NCBI RefSeq assembly: GCF_003606365.2
Contig: NZ_CP031933.2
Span: 1,860,001 to 1,924,000, forward strand
DNA length: 64,000 nt
Direction of reading: 5' to 3'
From: Companilactobacillus zhachilii
GTDB lineage: Bacteria; Bacillota; Bacilli; Lactobacillales; Lactobacillaceae
Below the pieces are notes generated by a model. The model was not told the origin of the DNA. It saw nothing but the letters and a program-made list of their open reading frames with translations, and ran no database searches. Positions 8,350 to 18,259 of this stretch are shown piece by piece. The translations under genes were made by a program, and so were the position numbers. Position 1 is the stretch's first letter. Every line of letters starts with the position of its first letter.

Positions 8350-8841
8350 ATGAAAAATTATCAAATTGTTAAAACCAATCAATCTACTGATTTTGACAGT
8401 ATTAGGCAAGTCTATTATCAAACTTGGACGTACTCTTATGCCGGTCTAGTACCACAAGCTCTCTTGGATAATCTCGATACCAAAAAAAATTGGAATCCAG
8501 AAACAAGAGTCGATAACACATTAGTTGCCTTAACTAATGACCAACAAATCGTTGGTGTCTGTACTTATGGACCTGCTCGTCGTCAAAAATATACTGGTTT
8601 AGGTGAAATATATTCACTCTATGTTTTGCCACAATTTCAACATCAAGGTATCGGTCAAAAATTATTTCAATCAGCTTTGGATATTCTCCAAAAAGATTTT
8701 GATGATTTATATCTCTTAGTGCTAAAGAATAACTTAATTGCTCGAGCATTTTATGAAATGTTCGGCTTTGAAGCCAGTGGTGAATGTATTGCTGATCAAA
8801 CAAAATATGGAATTTTGCATGAGATGGTTTACGTTAAATAA
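8350..8841 (+). CDS. GNAT family N-acetyltransferase
   Basis: A 163-residue single-domain acetyltransferase. The acetyl-CoA motif A is visible as LYVLPQFQHQGIGQKL (Q-x-x-G-x-G). The preceding strand GEIYSL and the later NLIARAFYEMFGFEASGE (motif B) complete the GNAT fold. The start at 8350 gives the canonical beginning MKNYQIVKTNQST; an ATG at 8323 inside brnQ is an alternative, since no strong ribosome site is seen. It follows brnQ without a gap and ends at a bidirectional terminator. Substrate unknown; a small molecule or protein N-terminus is possible. Confidence 0.8.
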   Translation: MKNYQIVKTNQSTDFDSIRQVYYQTWTYSYAGLVPQALLDNLDTKKNWNPETRVDNTLVALTNDQQIVGVCTYGPARRQKYTGLGEIYSLYVLPQFQHQGIGQKLFQSALDILQKDFDDLYLLVLKNNLIARAFYEMFGFEASGECIADQTKYGILHEMVYVK

Positions 8842-8845
8842 TTAA

Positions 8846-8893
8846 AAAAAGTCGTTTCTTAACCTAAAAAATAGATTAAGAAACGACTTTTTA
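8846..8893. terminator. Bidirectional terminator
   Basis: AAAAAGTCGTTTCTTAA pairs with TTAAGAAACGACTTTTT between two convergent genes (acetyltransferase and L,D-transpeptidase). Confidence 0.9.
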
Positions 8894-9493
8894 TTTAACG
8901 ACAACTTTCATCCCATCAGGAACAGAAGAATTGATCCATTTAGCATCTGGAATTGTTAAACGAACACAGCCATGACTAGAAGGTGTTCCTAATTTATGAG
9001 CTTCACTTTCAACATACTTACCATCTGCATCGGTTGGTACAGAATGGAACAAATAAACGCCCCAATCTTTGAATGATGTCCAATAATTAGCACCCTCCTT
9101 AGATTCTTCATTGTAAAATGAATCGCCACGATTTTGAATTTCAAAATTACCCTTAGGCGTTGGTGATTTTTTCTCACCAGTAGCGGCTTTCATCGTGTAC
9201 AAAGTATCTTTACCATCTTTAACATAAACTCTTTGCTTAGGAATCGAAACTTCTAAATAAGCAGTTTTGTGCTTATTTAAATCTGGATAAGATTTTGCTT
9301 CTGAAGGTTTTTTCCACGCATTAAAAGACTTTTTCTCTTTAGCGGCTTGTTTGGCTTTCTTAGCCACCTTAGCAGCTCTTTGTTCTGCCTCAACCTTTTG
9401 TGTATTATTACTATTTACCGCAAACGCTGCAATTACAATCATCACAATTCCAACAAGTGCAATAACTGCTGCAATTATTTTCTTATTTTTCAT
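8891..9493 (-). CDS. L,D-transpeptidase (YkuD domain), membrane-anchored
   Basis: A 200-residue cell wall enzyme that would make 3-3 or related peptidoglycan cross-links outside the membrane. Residues 5-25 form a single N-terminal membrane helix, followed by a Lys/Ala-rich segment (about 35-60). The YkuD domain runs from about 80 to the end. The catalytic signature is complete: HSVP, HKLGTPSSHGCVRL, with the nucleophile Cys near residue 176. The ATG at 9493 follows GGGGAA; the GTG at 9508 is less likely. It is monocistronic, with a shared terminator on its 3' side. Confidence 0.88.
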   Translation of the reverse strand: MKNKKIIAAVIALVGIVMIVIAAFAVNSNNTQKVEAEQRAAKVAKKAKQAAKEKKSFNAWKKPSEAKSYPDLNKHKTAYLEVSIPKQRVYVKDGKDTLYTMKAATGEKKSPTPKGNFEIQNRGDSFYNEESKEGANYWTSFKDWGVYLFHSVPTDADGKYVESEAHKLGTPSSHGCVRLTIPDAKWINSSVPDGMKVVVK

Positions 9494-9641
9494 CAATAAA
9501 TTCCCCACATGTATTTAATAATAATACATATGTTTAAAGTGAACAACGGATTTTTGACTATAATTAGGAATTTATTCTATTTGAGCGAGTTTTATATTTA
9601 TTGTTATAAGCTTAAAAAAATCTCTTAATAAGATATATGAA

Positions 9642-9797
9642 AAAAGGGGTTGTGACATAACTATTTTTGTCTTAAACGTGCAACAAAACATAGCTTTTTC
9701 CGCTTAAAACAAAATGACTCCAATAATCCGATTTTGGATTGCTGGAGTCATTTTCCTTAATGTTCGAAAGCTGAACATGTTTTGTTCCACTCTCTAA
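9642..9797 (+). repeat. Intergenic repeat, family B, copy 1
   Basis: A roughly 155-bp element from GGGGTTGTGACATAAC to TTTTGTTCCACTCTCT. The outer stem AACAAAACAT/ATGTTTTGTT holds a central hairpin at 9711-9754 with arms AAATGACTCCA/TGGAGTCATTT around a loop ATAATCCG...GGATTG. The loop is the reverse complement of that in copies 2 and 3, so the inner hairpin is flipped here. It abuts the 3' end of pgi. Confidence 0.75.
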
Positions 9798-9800
9798 AAA

Positions 9801-11141
9801 TTATAGACGTTTGTTTAATTCTTCGCCTAGTTCTTCATAGCCAGGACGACCTAGAAGACCAAACATGTTCTTCTTGTATGCTTCAACACCTGGTTGGTTG
9901 AATGGGTTAATACCGTTCAAATAACCAGAAATACCAACAGCAATTTCAAAGAAGTACATCAAGTAACCTAAGTTAAAGGCATCTTGTTTTTCAATGTGTA
10001 CTGACATAACAGGAACGCCACCGTCAGTATGTGCAAGAACAACACCTTCGTAAGCCTTCTTATTAACAAAGTCCATTGACTTGTTTTCCAAGTATTTCAA
10101 ACCATCAAGGTTATCTTTTTCAGCAGGAATCTTAACATCATGTCTTGGTGTATCAATTAGGACAACTGTTTCCATAAGGTTACGACGACCTTCTTGGATA
10201 TATTGACCTAATGAGTGCAAGTCAGTTGAGAAGTTAGCTGATGATGGGTAGATACCCTTTTGATCTTTACCTTCAGATTCACCCATCAATTGCTTCCACC
10301 ATTCACCAAAGTATTGAACGTTTGGTTCGTAGTTTTCTAGCAATTCTGTTGTGTAACCTTTACGGTACAAGATATTTCTCAAAGCAGCATACTTGTAAGC
10401 ATCGTTCTTTGTAAGGTCAGCTGATGAATAGTCTTCACGTGATTGTGCAGCACCTTCCATCAACTTGTCGATGTCGATACCAGCAACGGCAATTGGCAAT
10501 AGACCAACAGCTGTAAGAACTGAGAAACGACCACCGATATCATCAGGAACAACGAATTCTTCATAGCCTTCAGCGTCTGATTCAGTCTTCAAAGCACCCT
10601 TAGCACGATCAGTTGTAGCATAGATACGGCCCTTAGCACCTTCAACACCATACTTTTCAATCAACTTAGCTTTCAAAATACGGAAAGCAATTGAAGGTTC
10701 TGTTGTTGTACCAGATTTTGAAATAACATTGATACTGAAGTCACGGTCACCAATAACTTCAATCAAATCAGCAATGTAATTTGGAGAAATTGAGTTACCA
10801 CAGAAGTAAACTTCTGGGACATCTTTATCATTCTTAACGTTATAGAATGATGAGCTTAGGAAGTCAATTGCAGCACGGGCACCTAAGTATGATCCACCAA
10901 TACCAATTCCGATAAATACTTCTGAATCAGATTGGATCTTTTTAGCAGCTTTCTTAATGCGAGCGAATTCATCCTTGTCATAATCAACAGGCAAGTCGAT
11001 GAAACCACGGAAGTCAGCACCAGCACCGGTACCCTTACGTAATTCGTCATCAGCAGCTGTAACAAGAGCTTGCATTTCGCCAAGTTCGTTTTCATGAACA
11101 AACTTGCTTAATTTTGAATCATCAAATTTAATTTGTGACAT
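9801..11141 (-). CDS. pgi: Glucose-6-phosphate isomerase
   Basis: A 446-residue cytoplasmic enzyme interconverting glucose-6-phosphate and fructose-6-phosphate. It carries the sugar-phosphate loop SKSGTTTEP, the PGI signature [19 protein letters not shown], and the conserved C-terminal block [18 protein letters not shown]. Length is typical of the short bacterial form. The start has AGGAGAGAG about 5 bases upstream. No partner genes: the upstream VanZ-like gene is 57 bp away in the same orientation but is not related in function. A family B repeat takes the place of an ordinary terminator. Confidence 0.97.
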   Translation of the reverse strand: MSQIKFDDSKLSKFVHENELGEMQALVTAADDELRKGTGAGADFRGFIDLPVDYDKDEFARIKKAAKKIQSDSEVFIGIGIGGSYLGARAAIDFLSSSFYNVKNDKDVPEVYFCGNSISPNYIADLIEVIGDRDFSINVISKSGTTTEPSIAFRILKAKLIEKYGVEGAKGRIYATTDRAKGALKTESDAEGYEEFVVPDDIGGRFSVLTAVGLLPIAVAGIDIDKLMEGAAQSREDYSSADLTKNDAYKYAALRNILYRKGYTTELLENYEPNVQYFGEWWKQLMGESEGKDQKGIYPSSANFSTDLHSLGQYIQEGRRNLMETVVLIDTPRHDVKIPAEKDNLDGLKYLENKSMDFVNKKAYEGVVLAHTDGGVPVMSVHIEKQDAFNLGYLMYFFEIAVGISGYLNGINPFNQPGVEAYKKNMFGLLGRPGYEELGEELNKRL

Positions 11142-11198
11142 TTTCTCTCTCCTCCATATATATCGTCAAAACTAGATTAATCATTTTCGAAGAAAATT

Positions 11199-11828
11199 TC
11201 AAATTTTTATCAACTTTTTTATCCATTTTCCAACAAAATATAATAAATATCCGACCGCAGCTCCAAGAGTATTGAATATTACATCATCAATATCAGTGAC
11301 TCCGGTGTTCAAAATGAACTGCAAAGTCTCAATTGACGTTGAAATCAAGGCACCAAGCAAGACAACTTGGAAAAATCCAAGATGTCTTTTCGTCAGCGCG
11401 GGAATAAATACTCCCATTGGTACGAACCACACAATGTTACCATATAAATTATAAAAGAAGTCAACTAATGACTGACCTTTTGACAATTTAAATGTTTCAA
11501 TGAGCGGAATAATGTTAATTTGGGATAATGGTCGATGAAAATAAAACTTGAATTGCCATAGAAAATAGCCATCCCGAAAAACTGTCAAAGCAAAAAGTAG
11601 GAAAATATAAAAGGCGAAAACGGTCAAACCAAACTCCCGACCAAAATTCGTCTTCTTTTTCTTAAGTTTTACCCAAATAAATCTCAAAACGATAAAAAAT
11701 AAGGTGTACAATATTGCTTTATCAACAGCATAAAAGGAAAGCCGAATCAATGGAAAATGATTAATTTTCATTGCATATAACCTGTATATATAATCATATA
11801 ACGGTCCTAAAAATATCATTTTGCTCAT
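11199..11828 (-). CDS. VanZ-like family membrane protein
   Basis: A 209-residue integral membrane protein with about five hydrophobic helices. The VanZ hallmark is present: FRD after helix two, NIIPLIETF, YNLYGNIVWFVPMGVFIPAL, and ETLQFILNTGVTDIDDVIFNTLGAAVGYLL, with the DIDD(V)xxNTxG motif. VanZ proteins affect glycopeptide or lipoglycopeptide susceptibility in some Gram-positives; the role here is not known. The ATG at 11828 has GGGAAAG upstream. It reads toward pgi, 57 bp away. Confidence 0.85.
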   Translation of the reverse strand: MSKMIFLGPLYDYIYRLYAMKINHFPLIRLSFYAVDKAILYTLFFIVLRFIWVKLKKKKTNFGREFGLTVFAFYIFLLFALTVFRDGYFLWQFKFYFHRPLSQINIIPLIETFKLSKGQSLVDFFYNLYGNIVWFVPMGVFIPALTKRHLGFFQVVLLGALISTSIETLQFILNTGVTDIDDVIFNTLGAAVGYLLYFVGKWIKKLIKI

Positions 11829-11932
11829 TCTTTCCCACTTTTCACTTATAACGTATTATACTAACAATTAAGTCTTTTATTTAGACTTTAACTATAATTA
11901 TTAAAGAATTTTTATAAACAAAGGATTTATTT

Positions 11933-14083
11933 ATGAATAAATTAAAAAACATTTTGGATAAAAGACTAGGCTTCATGGGACTTCTAATCTTTTTCCTATG
12001 GATCAAAACAGTCATTGCCTATTATGCAGATTTCTCATTAGGCGTTTCAGACCCGTTACAACATCTAATTCTAATAATCAATCCAATCGCTACAGCTGTT
12101 ATTTTACTCAGTATAGCGTTATACATCAACCGCCCCAAAATTTCTTATATCGTTATGGGCGTTATCTACGTTCTAGAGTCAGCTTTGCTTTACGGTAACA
12201 TTCTGTACTACCGTGAATTTAGCGATTTTCTATCATTTAACACCATTGCCGGCGTTTCAAAAGTTTCCAAAGGGCTTGGTGGCAGTGCCGCTAATATGAT
12301 GCAGGCACATGATTTTATTTATGGATTAGATTTCATTATTATCGCTATACTGTTACTTACTCATTATATCAAAATTGACGACCGACCAATGAGAAAATTA
12401 ACAGCAATTGCAACAACTTTTTTAGGAATCTTTTTCTTTGCTTTCAATTTAACTATCGCTGAAAGTAATCGTCCCCAATTGCTTGGTCGAACTTTTGATC
12501 GAGCATACATCGTGAAATACTTGGGACTCAACACTTTCTTAGCCTATGATTCAATTAAGACAGTTCAGAATAATCAAGTTCGTTCCGAAGCAGTAGGAAC
12601 TGACATGGATGATGTACTTTCGTATACAAAGCAAAATTATGCCAAACCCAATCCCAAGTATTTTGGAAAAGCTAAGGGCAAAAATATTATCATTATTCAT
12701 TTGGAAAGTTTCCAACAATTTTTGATTAACGATAAAGTCAATGGTCAAGAAGTTACACCATTTTTAAATAGTCTTTATAACGATAAAAATACCATGTCCT
12801 TTGATAATTTTTATCATGAAGTTGGCCAAGGTAAAACTAGTGATGCTGAAAACATGCTAGAAACTGGACTTTTCGGTTTACCAGAAGGTTCCCTCTTCTC
12901 AAAACTTGGTAGTGACAACACCTTCCAAGCTGCTCCAGCTATTTTGGGTCAAAAAGAAGGTTACACGAGTGCCGTTTTCCACGGTAATATCGGTAGCTTT
13001 TGGAATCGTGACGATGTTTACAAAAACATGGGTTACAATTACTTCTTTGATTCTAGTTATTTCAATAAAACTAATGATTCCAGTTTGGAATACGGTATGA
13101 AAGATAAATTGATGCTGTCCGAAAGTGTTAAGTATCTGGAACAGCTTCAACAGCCTTTTTATGCTAAGTTTATTACCGTTACCAACCACTATCCTTTCCA
13201 ATTACCGGATGAGGATAACGATGGATTTCAAGCTCCTAACACCGATAGTAGTGCGGTTAATAACTACTTTGTCACTGCTCACTATCTTGATAACGCGCTA
13301 AAGGAATTCTTTGATTATTTGAAAGCTAGCGGTATTTACGATAATTCAATGATTGTCCTCTATGGTGATCATTATGGCCTTTCAAATAGCCAAAATCCTG
13401 ATTTAGCACCGTTATTAGGGATTGATAGTAATGATTGGACTGACTTCAATAATTCACAAATGCAAAAAGTTCCGTTTATGGTCCATATGAAGGGTCTAAA
13501 AGGTGGCATCAACCATACCTACGGCGGTGAAATTGATGTCTTACCAACTATTTTGCATTTAGCTGGTATCAACACTAAGCAATACGTTCAATTAGGAACT
13601 GATTTACTATCCAATCAACATAATCCAATTGTAATTTTCCGAAATAAAAACTTTATCACACCCCATTACACTGTTCTCAAGGATAGTGATGGTAATCCTG
13701 AAGTCTTCAAAAATAACACTGGTGAACAAGTTGATTTGGATCAAGACCCCGAATTGAAACAAAAAGTTGCTAAATGGCAAAACTATGTCAATACAAAATT
13801 AAAATTATCAGATACCATCAATAATAAAAACTTATTGCGTTTCTATACACCAACTGGATTTATGCCAATCGACCCCAAAACTGAAAGTTATCAAAACGAG
13901 ATTCAAAAACTCGTCCAAACCCGTGATGACTTAGGATTGAAATCAACGAGTGTTTACTCCAAGAATGGCAATAAATCAACCACTGATCTTTATAATACAA
14001 ATGCTCCAGAATTAAATGGCGACCGTTCAGTAATTGACAGTTGGTCTACCATTCTCAAAGGCAACAACGATACTACCAAGTAA
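11933..14083 (+). CDS. ltaS: Lipoteichoic acid synthase family protein LtaS
   Basis: A 716-residue membrane enzyme that polymerises glycerol-phosphate from phosphatidylglycerol on the outer leaflet. Five N-terminal membrane helices (about residues 10-175) are followed by an extracellular sulfatase-fold domain. Expected catalytic residues are visible: metal ligand Glu258 (HLESF), nucleophile Thr302 (GQGKTSDAEN) and Asp479/His480 (YGDHYG). The signal-peptidase-like cleavage site was not resolved. A second, frameshifted paralogue lies directly downstream. A short hairpin terminator follows the stop. It could instead be an LTA primase-type paralogue; the name is at family level. Confidence 0.88.
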   Translation: MNKLKNILDKRLGFMGLLIFFLWIKTVIAYYADFSLGVSDPLQHLILIINPIATAVILLSIALYINRPKISYIVMGVIYVLESALLYGNILYYREFSDFLSFNTIAGVSKVSKGLGGSAANMMQAHDFIYGLDFIIIAILLLTHYIKIDDRPMRKLTAIATTFLGIFFFAFNLTIAESNRPQLLGRTFDRAYIVKYLGLNTFLAYDSIKTVQNNQVRSEAVGTDMDDVLSYTKQNYAKPNPKYFGKAKGKNIIIIHLESFQQFLINDKVNGQEVTPFLNSLYNDKNTMSFDNFYHEVGQGKTSDAENMLETGLFGLPEGSLFSKLGSDNTFQAAPAILGQKEGYTSAVFHGNIGSFWNRDDVYKNMGYNYFFDSSYFNKTNDSSLEYGMKDKLMLSESVKYLEQLQQPFYAKFITVTNHYPFQLPDEDNDGFQAPNTDSSAVNNYFVTAHYLDNALKEFFDYLKASGIYDNSMIVLYGDHYGLSNSQNPDLAPLLGIDSNDWTDFNNSQMQKVPFMVHMKGLKGGINHTYGGEIDVLPTILHLAGINTKQYVQLGTDLLSNQHNPIVIFRNKNFITPHYTVLKDSDGNPEVFKNNTGEQVDLDQDPELKQKVAKWQNYVNTKLKLSDTINNKNLLRFYTPTGFMPIDPKTESYQNEIQKLVQTRDDLGLKSTSVYSKNGNKSTTDLYNTNAPELNGDRSVIDSWSTILKGNNDTTK

Positions 14084-14108
14084 GTCAGCGTAAGCTGGCT
14101 TTTTTTCT
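14080..14108 (+). terminator. Terminator of first ltaS
   Basis: AGTCAGC-GTAA-GCTGGCT followed by a run of T, overlapping the ltaS stop. Confidence 0.7.
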
Positions 14109-14131
14109 TTTCCCAAATAACGTATTATTAA

Positions 14132-14345
14132 ACCAGTGAACACGCGTGGTGCTAGTTGATTTTTTGATAATGAGTTTGAAATTGTTTTTAATCCAAAGTT
14201 TCAAATATGCTCTATATCCTATCGCTCTTGTCATTAATGACATAATAATACTTATAATTATTCATTATTGATTAAACGAACTAGCCGGAAAGAGCAAGAA
14301 ATCTTGGAGGTGGAACATTTAACTAGCGCCACGTGTCATTGAACT
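14132..14345 (+). repeat. Long imperfect palindrome with a degenerate family A end
   Basis: Arms of about 21 bp (ACGCGTGGTGCTAGTT near 14147 and AACTAGCGCCACGTGT near 14320) enclose about 155 bp of AT-rich DNA. Inside the right arm, 14281-14316 reads CTAGCCGGAAAGAGCAAG...CTTGGAGGTGG, a collapsed family A element. A similar arrangement occurs at 38697-38873. No gene is seen. Confidence 0.5.
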
Positions 14346-14366
14346 AATTTAGTTATGAGGAAAATC

Positions 14367-16522
14367 ATGAAAAAAATTCAATCCATCCTAAACACCAGAA
14401 TCGGTTTTATGAGTTTGCTGATTCTTTGTTTATGGTTAAAAACAATCACAGCGTATTACGTTGATTTTTCGTTGGGATTAGAAAATTTACTACAACATTT
14501 TTTGCTTTGGTTAATCCCTTCGCTACGATTGTTTTATTAATGAGTTTAGCTTTATACATTAATCGTGCTAAATTTTCCTATTTAGTTATGGGCATAATTT
14601 ACTTGGCTGACTCTATTTTCATCTACAGTAATGTTTTATATTATCGACAGTTTTCGGACTTTATTTCTTTTGGATCAATCACTGGTGTCAGTAAGGTTGC
14701 TAAAGGCCTGGGCACCACAACTATGGGGATGATTCAAGCTCGCGATGCAATTTATTTGATTGATTTTATTTTAATCATTGCCTTATTTACAATCCATTTC
14801 ATCAAAATTGATAAACGACCCTTTCGAAAGATCAATGCTGTGGCAACAACATGTTTAGGCTTAATGCTCTTTTCAGCTGATTTAGCAGGTTCTGAAGCTA
14901 ATCGGCCGCAATTGCTTGGGCGAACTTTTGACCACTCTTATATCGTTAAATATCTTGGTATCAATAGTTTTTTGCCCTACGATTCAATTCGTTCGCTACA
15001 AAATGATCAGGTCCGTTCCAATGCCACCGAAACGGAAATTGACAATGTTCTAGATTACAACAAAAAAAATTACGCGGCTCCAAATCCTGCTTACTTTGGC
15101 AAAGCTAACGGCAAAAATATCATTATTATTCATCTTGAGAGTTTTGAACAATTTTTAATCAATTTTAAATTACCTAATGGTGAAGAAGTTACACCGTTTT
15201 TGAATAGTCTCTATGGCGACAAGAATACTATCTCGTTCGACAATTTCTTCCATGAAGTCGGAACAGGACGAACTAGTGATGCTGAAACAATGTTAGAGTC
15301 AGGACTATTTGGACTGCCATCGGGAACTTCGTTTTTCACCAAACTGGGAACTGAAAATACTTTCCAAGGAGCTCCGGCCATCTTAGCTCAGAAAAAGGGT
15401 TATACCAGCGCCGTCTTTCATGGGAATACTGGTGGTTTCTGGAGTCGTAATATTGTTTACAAGAATCTTGGTTATAATTATTTCTTTGATCAAAGTTATT
15501 ACGACCATACAACTCCTGACACTCAGTCGCTCAATACATACGGCATCAAGGATAAGATACTTTTCTCTGAAGGCGTTAAGTATCTTGAACAAATGCAACA
15601 ACCGTTTTACGTTAAATTTCTAACGGTTACTAATCACGAATCTTATCAATTTTCCGATGAAGATAATGGTGATTTTCAATCGACTGATAATCCTGATTCT
15701 AAGGTTAATCAATATTTCAAAACAGCACATTACTTGGATAAATCAGTTGAAGAATTTTTCAACTATTTGAAAGCTACTGGTCTTGATAAAAACAGTATGG
15801 TTGTTCTTTACGGTGACCATTATGGACTAGGAAATGGTCAAGATAGTAAGGATCGAAAGCCAGCTTCAGTGCTTTTTGGTAAAACTCCCGAGACTTGGAC
15901 CAAATTTGATACAACTCAAAAGCAACGTGTTCCCTTTATGATTCACATGAACGGACTAAAAGGTGGTATTAAACATACTTATGGCGGTGAAATTGACGTC
16001 TTACCAACCTTATTACATTTAGCCGGCATCAATACTGATCAGTATATCCAAATGGGAACCGACCTCTTCTCTAAGAATCACAGTCAACTCGTCGCTTTCA
16101 GAAATAAAGATTTCGTTACACCAAACTACACTGTTTATCGAAACGGTGATACAGCACAAGTCTATTCGAATAAAACTGGCGAAGAAATTGATATGCGTAA
16201 TAATCCAGAATTATTAACCAAAGTCGACAATTGGGAAAAACGAGTGGATTTGAAGCTAAAGACTTCTGATAATGTCAATAACAAGAATTTACTACGTTTC
16301 TATACCCCACTTGGATTTATACCGGTCAATCCAACTAATTACTCCTATCAGGATCAAGTCCAACAAATGGAAAAGTTACGTGATGACTTAGGTGATAAAT
16401 CAACCAGTCTCTATTCTCAAAATGGAAACAAATCAACGACTGATCTCTACACCACTGATTCGGTTCAATTGCAAGATGATCGCACACCGATTGATAGTTG
16501 GTCATATTTAAATAAAAAGTAG
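14367..16522 (+). pseudogene. ltaS: Second LtaS paralogue, interrupted by a -1/+2 type frameshift
   Basis: Start ATG 14367 after GAGGAAAATC. The first frame reads through membrane helix one and stops at 14540. The rest of the protein, including HLESF, GTGRTSDAE (nucleophile Thr) and YGDHYG, continues in another frame to 16522. The break is a T6 tract at 14498-14503. One extra T would give LQHFFALVNPFAT, which aligns residue for residue with LQHLILIINPIAT of the neighbouring intact copy. The tract reads CAT TTT TTG, a U-UUU-UUG slippery heptamer in the phase needed for -1 frameshifting. It may therefore be a recent pseudogene, a phase-variable gene, a programmed or transcriptional slippage gene, or an assembly error. 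The downstream part alone lacks the first helix. Confidence 0.8.
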
Positions 16523-16683
16523 ATATTAAAGAAGAATCAATCATTAATTTAACTTTATATTAACGATTGAGCCCTCAGAAATTATGTTAAGTATATAATG
16601 AAATTATTTTCGTTGGAGTAAACCTTTTCATCCACATTGTTGGTACAATTAGTATATGAAACTAAGTAGATGAGGTGACCAAA

Positions 16684-17484
16684 GTGAATAATTTTACTCA
16701 AGTATTAACAATCGCCGGATCAGATTCCGATGGAAGTGCCGGAGCACAAGCTGATCTAAAAACATTCATGGCTCGTGGTGTATATGGAATGTCCGTTTTA
16801 ACTGCAGCCGTCGCAGGTAACTCCTATGGAATTCATGATAGTGTGAACATGCCTGTTGAATTTATAAAAAATGAAATTAACGATATAAAAAAGGATTTCA
16901 AGGTGACTGCTTTTAAAACAGGTATGTTATCAGATTCAGAAATAATTCACACAATAGCTGAGGAGATTAAAGACAAACCATTTGGTATATTTGTACTGGA
17001 CCCTGTCATTATCACTAAGCATGGCGCAATGTTACTCGAAAAAGATGCATATCAAAGTTTGATTAATGAATTATTTCCACTTGCAGATTTAATAACACCA
17101 AACTTTTACGAGGCAAAAAAATTAACCGGTCTAGAATTAAAAGATAAAAGTGAAATCATAAAGTCCGCACAAATTTTACAAAAACTTGGACCTAAAAACA
17201 TTTTGATCAAAGGTAAGCATTCTGCTAATACTACAAACAATGTAGAGGATTATGTACTACTGGAGAATGGTAATTCTTTTTGGGTATCTAAACCATTTGT
17301 CAAAACAACTCATATAAATGGTTCTGGTGACACACTTTCCTCTTGCATCGTGGCAGAGATAGCTAAAGGAAAAAGTATGGAGCAATCAATCCATATTGCC
17401 AAATCCTTTACTTACAAAGCAATTAAAAATGAAATTGATGTTGGGCATAAATTTGGTCCTGTAAATCATTTTGTAAAATATTAA
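16684..17484 (+). CDS. ThiD/PdxK-type hydroxymethylpyrimidine or pyridoxine kinase
   Basis: A 266-residue ribokinase-fold enzyme of the ThiD branch. It shows QVLTIAGSDSDGSAGAQADLKTF at the N-terminus (substrate pocket), DPVII, DLITPNFYEAKKLTG, and a C-terminal anion-hole motif INGSGDTLSS. Classical ThiD usually has Cys in place of that Asp, so a pyridoxine/pyridoxal kinase role is equally possible. GTG at 16684 is chosen because AGGTG precedes it by 6 bases. Monocistronic, ending at a strong hairpin. No thiamine riboswitch or other thi genes are nearby. Confidence 0.82.
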   Translation: MNNFTQVLTIAGSDSDGSAGAQADLKTFMARGVYGMSVLTAAVAGNSYGIHDSVNMPVEFIKNEINDIKKDFKVTAFKTGMLSDSEIIHTIAEEIKDKPFGIFVLDPVIITKHGAMLLEKDAYQSLINELFPLADLITPNFYEAKKLTGLELKDKSEIIKSAQILQKLGPKNILIKGKHSANTTNNVEDYVLLENGNSFWVSKPFVKTTHINGSGDTLSSCIVAEIAKGKSMEQSIHIAKSFTYKAIKNEIDVGHKFGPVNHFVKY

Positions 17485-17542
17485 AAAGAAATAATCTGAT
17501 TAATCACTGTCATATCAGCGATTAATCAGATTATTTCTTTTT
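17484..17542 (+). terminator. Terminator of the ThiD/PdxK gene
   Basis: A long stem (AAAAAGAAATAATCTGATTAATC and its complement) closed by CTG-tcatat-CAG, ending in TTTCTTTTT. Overlaps the stop codon. Confidence 0.9.
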
Positions 17543-17580
17543 AATATACGCACTGTAATTAATTATTATGATTTATTTTG

Positions 17581-17609
17581 TTGACAAAAGGTTATTAAGG
17601 AATTAGTAT
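17581..17609 (+). promoter_or_regulatory. Promoter of the Trp T-box small-gene cluster
   Basis: A consensus -35 TTGACA (17581-17586) is followed after 17 bases by TAGTAT (17604-17609). Confidence 0.6.
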
Positions 17610-17619
17610 AAGACTCAAC

Positions 17620-17942
17620 AAAATAAATTCGTCCATAAACCAATGAGATGGAAGTCAAGATTATCGTGCACGCCCAGAGAGTTGCCGGTGCTGAGAATGG
17701 CAATCGAACGCAGATAGTTAAATGGACCATCGAGGGTCTCTCCGAAAAGTTATGAGTACGAGAGAACGTTAGGCATACGTAAGTTGTCGGAGAGATGTTT
17801 GTCTCTCGCTAAGAGTAATGGATTGATAGGATATGAGTATTTCTTTAGTGTACTCTCAAGCTATTAATTCATTAAAATAAGGTGGCACCGCGGTTATCCG
17901 TCCTTAAACGTTGTATATACGTTTATGGGCGGATTTTTTTAT
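17620..17942 (+). promoter_or_regulatory. T-box riboswitch, tryptophan-specific
   Basis: T-box motif AAGGTGGCACCGCG begins at 17879. The terminator (ATCCGTCC/GGGCGGAT plus seven T) is at 17896-17941. Stem I is closed by GATGG/CCATC, and the specifier strand reads TAA-A-TGG-A before the closing stem, giving TGG (Trp) at 17723-17725. Spacing matches the TGG specifier of the trpS leader in this window. The genes under its control are all tiny; no tryptophan biosynthesis gene follows. Confidence 0.85.
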
Positions 17943-17961
17943 TCTCAGGAGGTCCCTTATT

Positions 17962-17994
17962 ATGACAGAAAAACGATGGCAAATTTCAAATTAA
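17962..17994 (+). CDS. Micropeptide MTEKRWQISN
   Basis: A 10-codon frame, 20 bases after the T-box terminator, with a perfect AGGAGG 9 bases before its ATG. A second micropeptide at 18260 has the same MT..KRWQ..S plan and a similar upstream region, so it is likely translated. It has one Trp codon. It may be a leader peptide, a functional peptide, or the start of a decayed gene. Confidence 0.5.
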   Translation: MTEKRWQISN

Positions 17995-18035
17995 TATATA
18001 CATAAACACCAAAAATTAATTTGGAGGAACTAAAA

Positions 18036-18218
18036 ATGAACAAATTAAAAAATGAAACAACAAATCTAAACGAATTGAATTTGGCTACGGAATTGAAAAA
18101 TTTGGCAAAGAATTACGACGAATATAAGAATGATGCAACATTTGTCTCAGAATTACATGATTTAATTAACAAACATGCGGACCACTCTTCCCTTATTTAT
18201 TATGTTTTACATAGATGA
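18036..18218 (+). CDS. Small hypothetical protein of the Trp T-box cluster
   Basis: A 60-residue soluble, helical, Asn/Lys/Leu-rich protein (MNKLKNETTNLNELNLATEL at the start, SSLIYYVLHR at the end). The ATG at 18036 follows GGAGGAACTAAAA; the track of upstream codons from 18021 lies on the ribosome site itself. No family recognised, no membrane segment, no signal peptide, no Trp residue. It lacks the SNSLNF tail of its neighbours. It is the first sizeable gene behind the Trp T-box and is presumably made when charged tRNA-Trp is scarce. Confidence 0.65.
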   Translation: MNKLKNETTNLNELNLATELKNLAKNYDEYKNDATFVSELHDLINKHADHSSLIYYVLHR

Positions 18219-18259
18219 AGATCGTTAAATGCTAAATGCTTATTACGGAGGACTTCCTT

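Noticed and set aside
14507..16522. Reading the second ltaS as a complete gene starting at 14507
   Set aside because: It would begin inside membrane helix two, with no ribosome site, and omit the conserved N-terminus present just upstream in another frame. A frameshift is the simpler reading.
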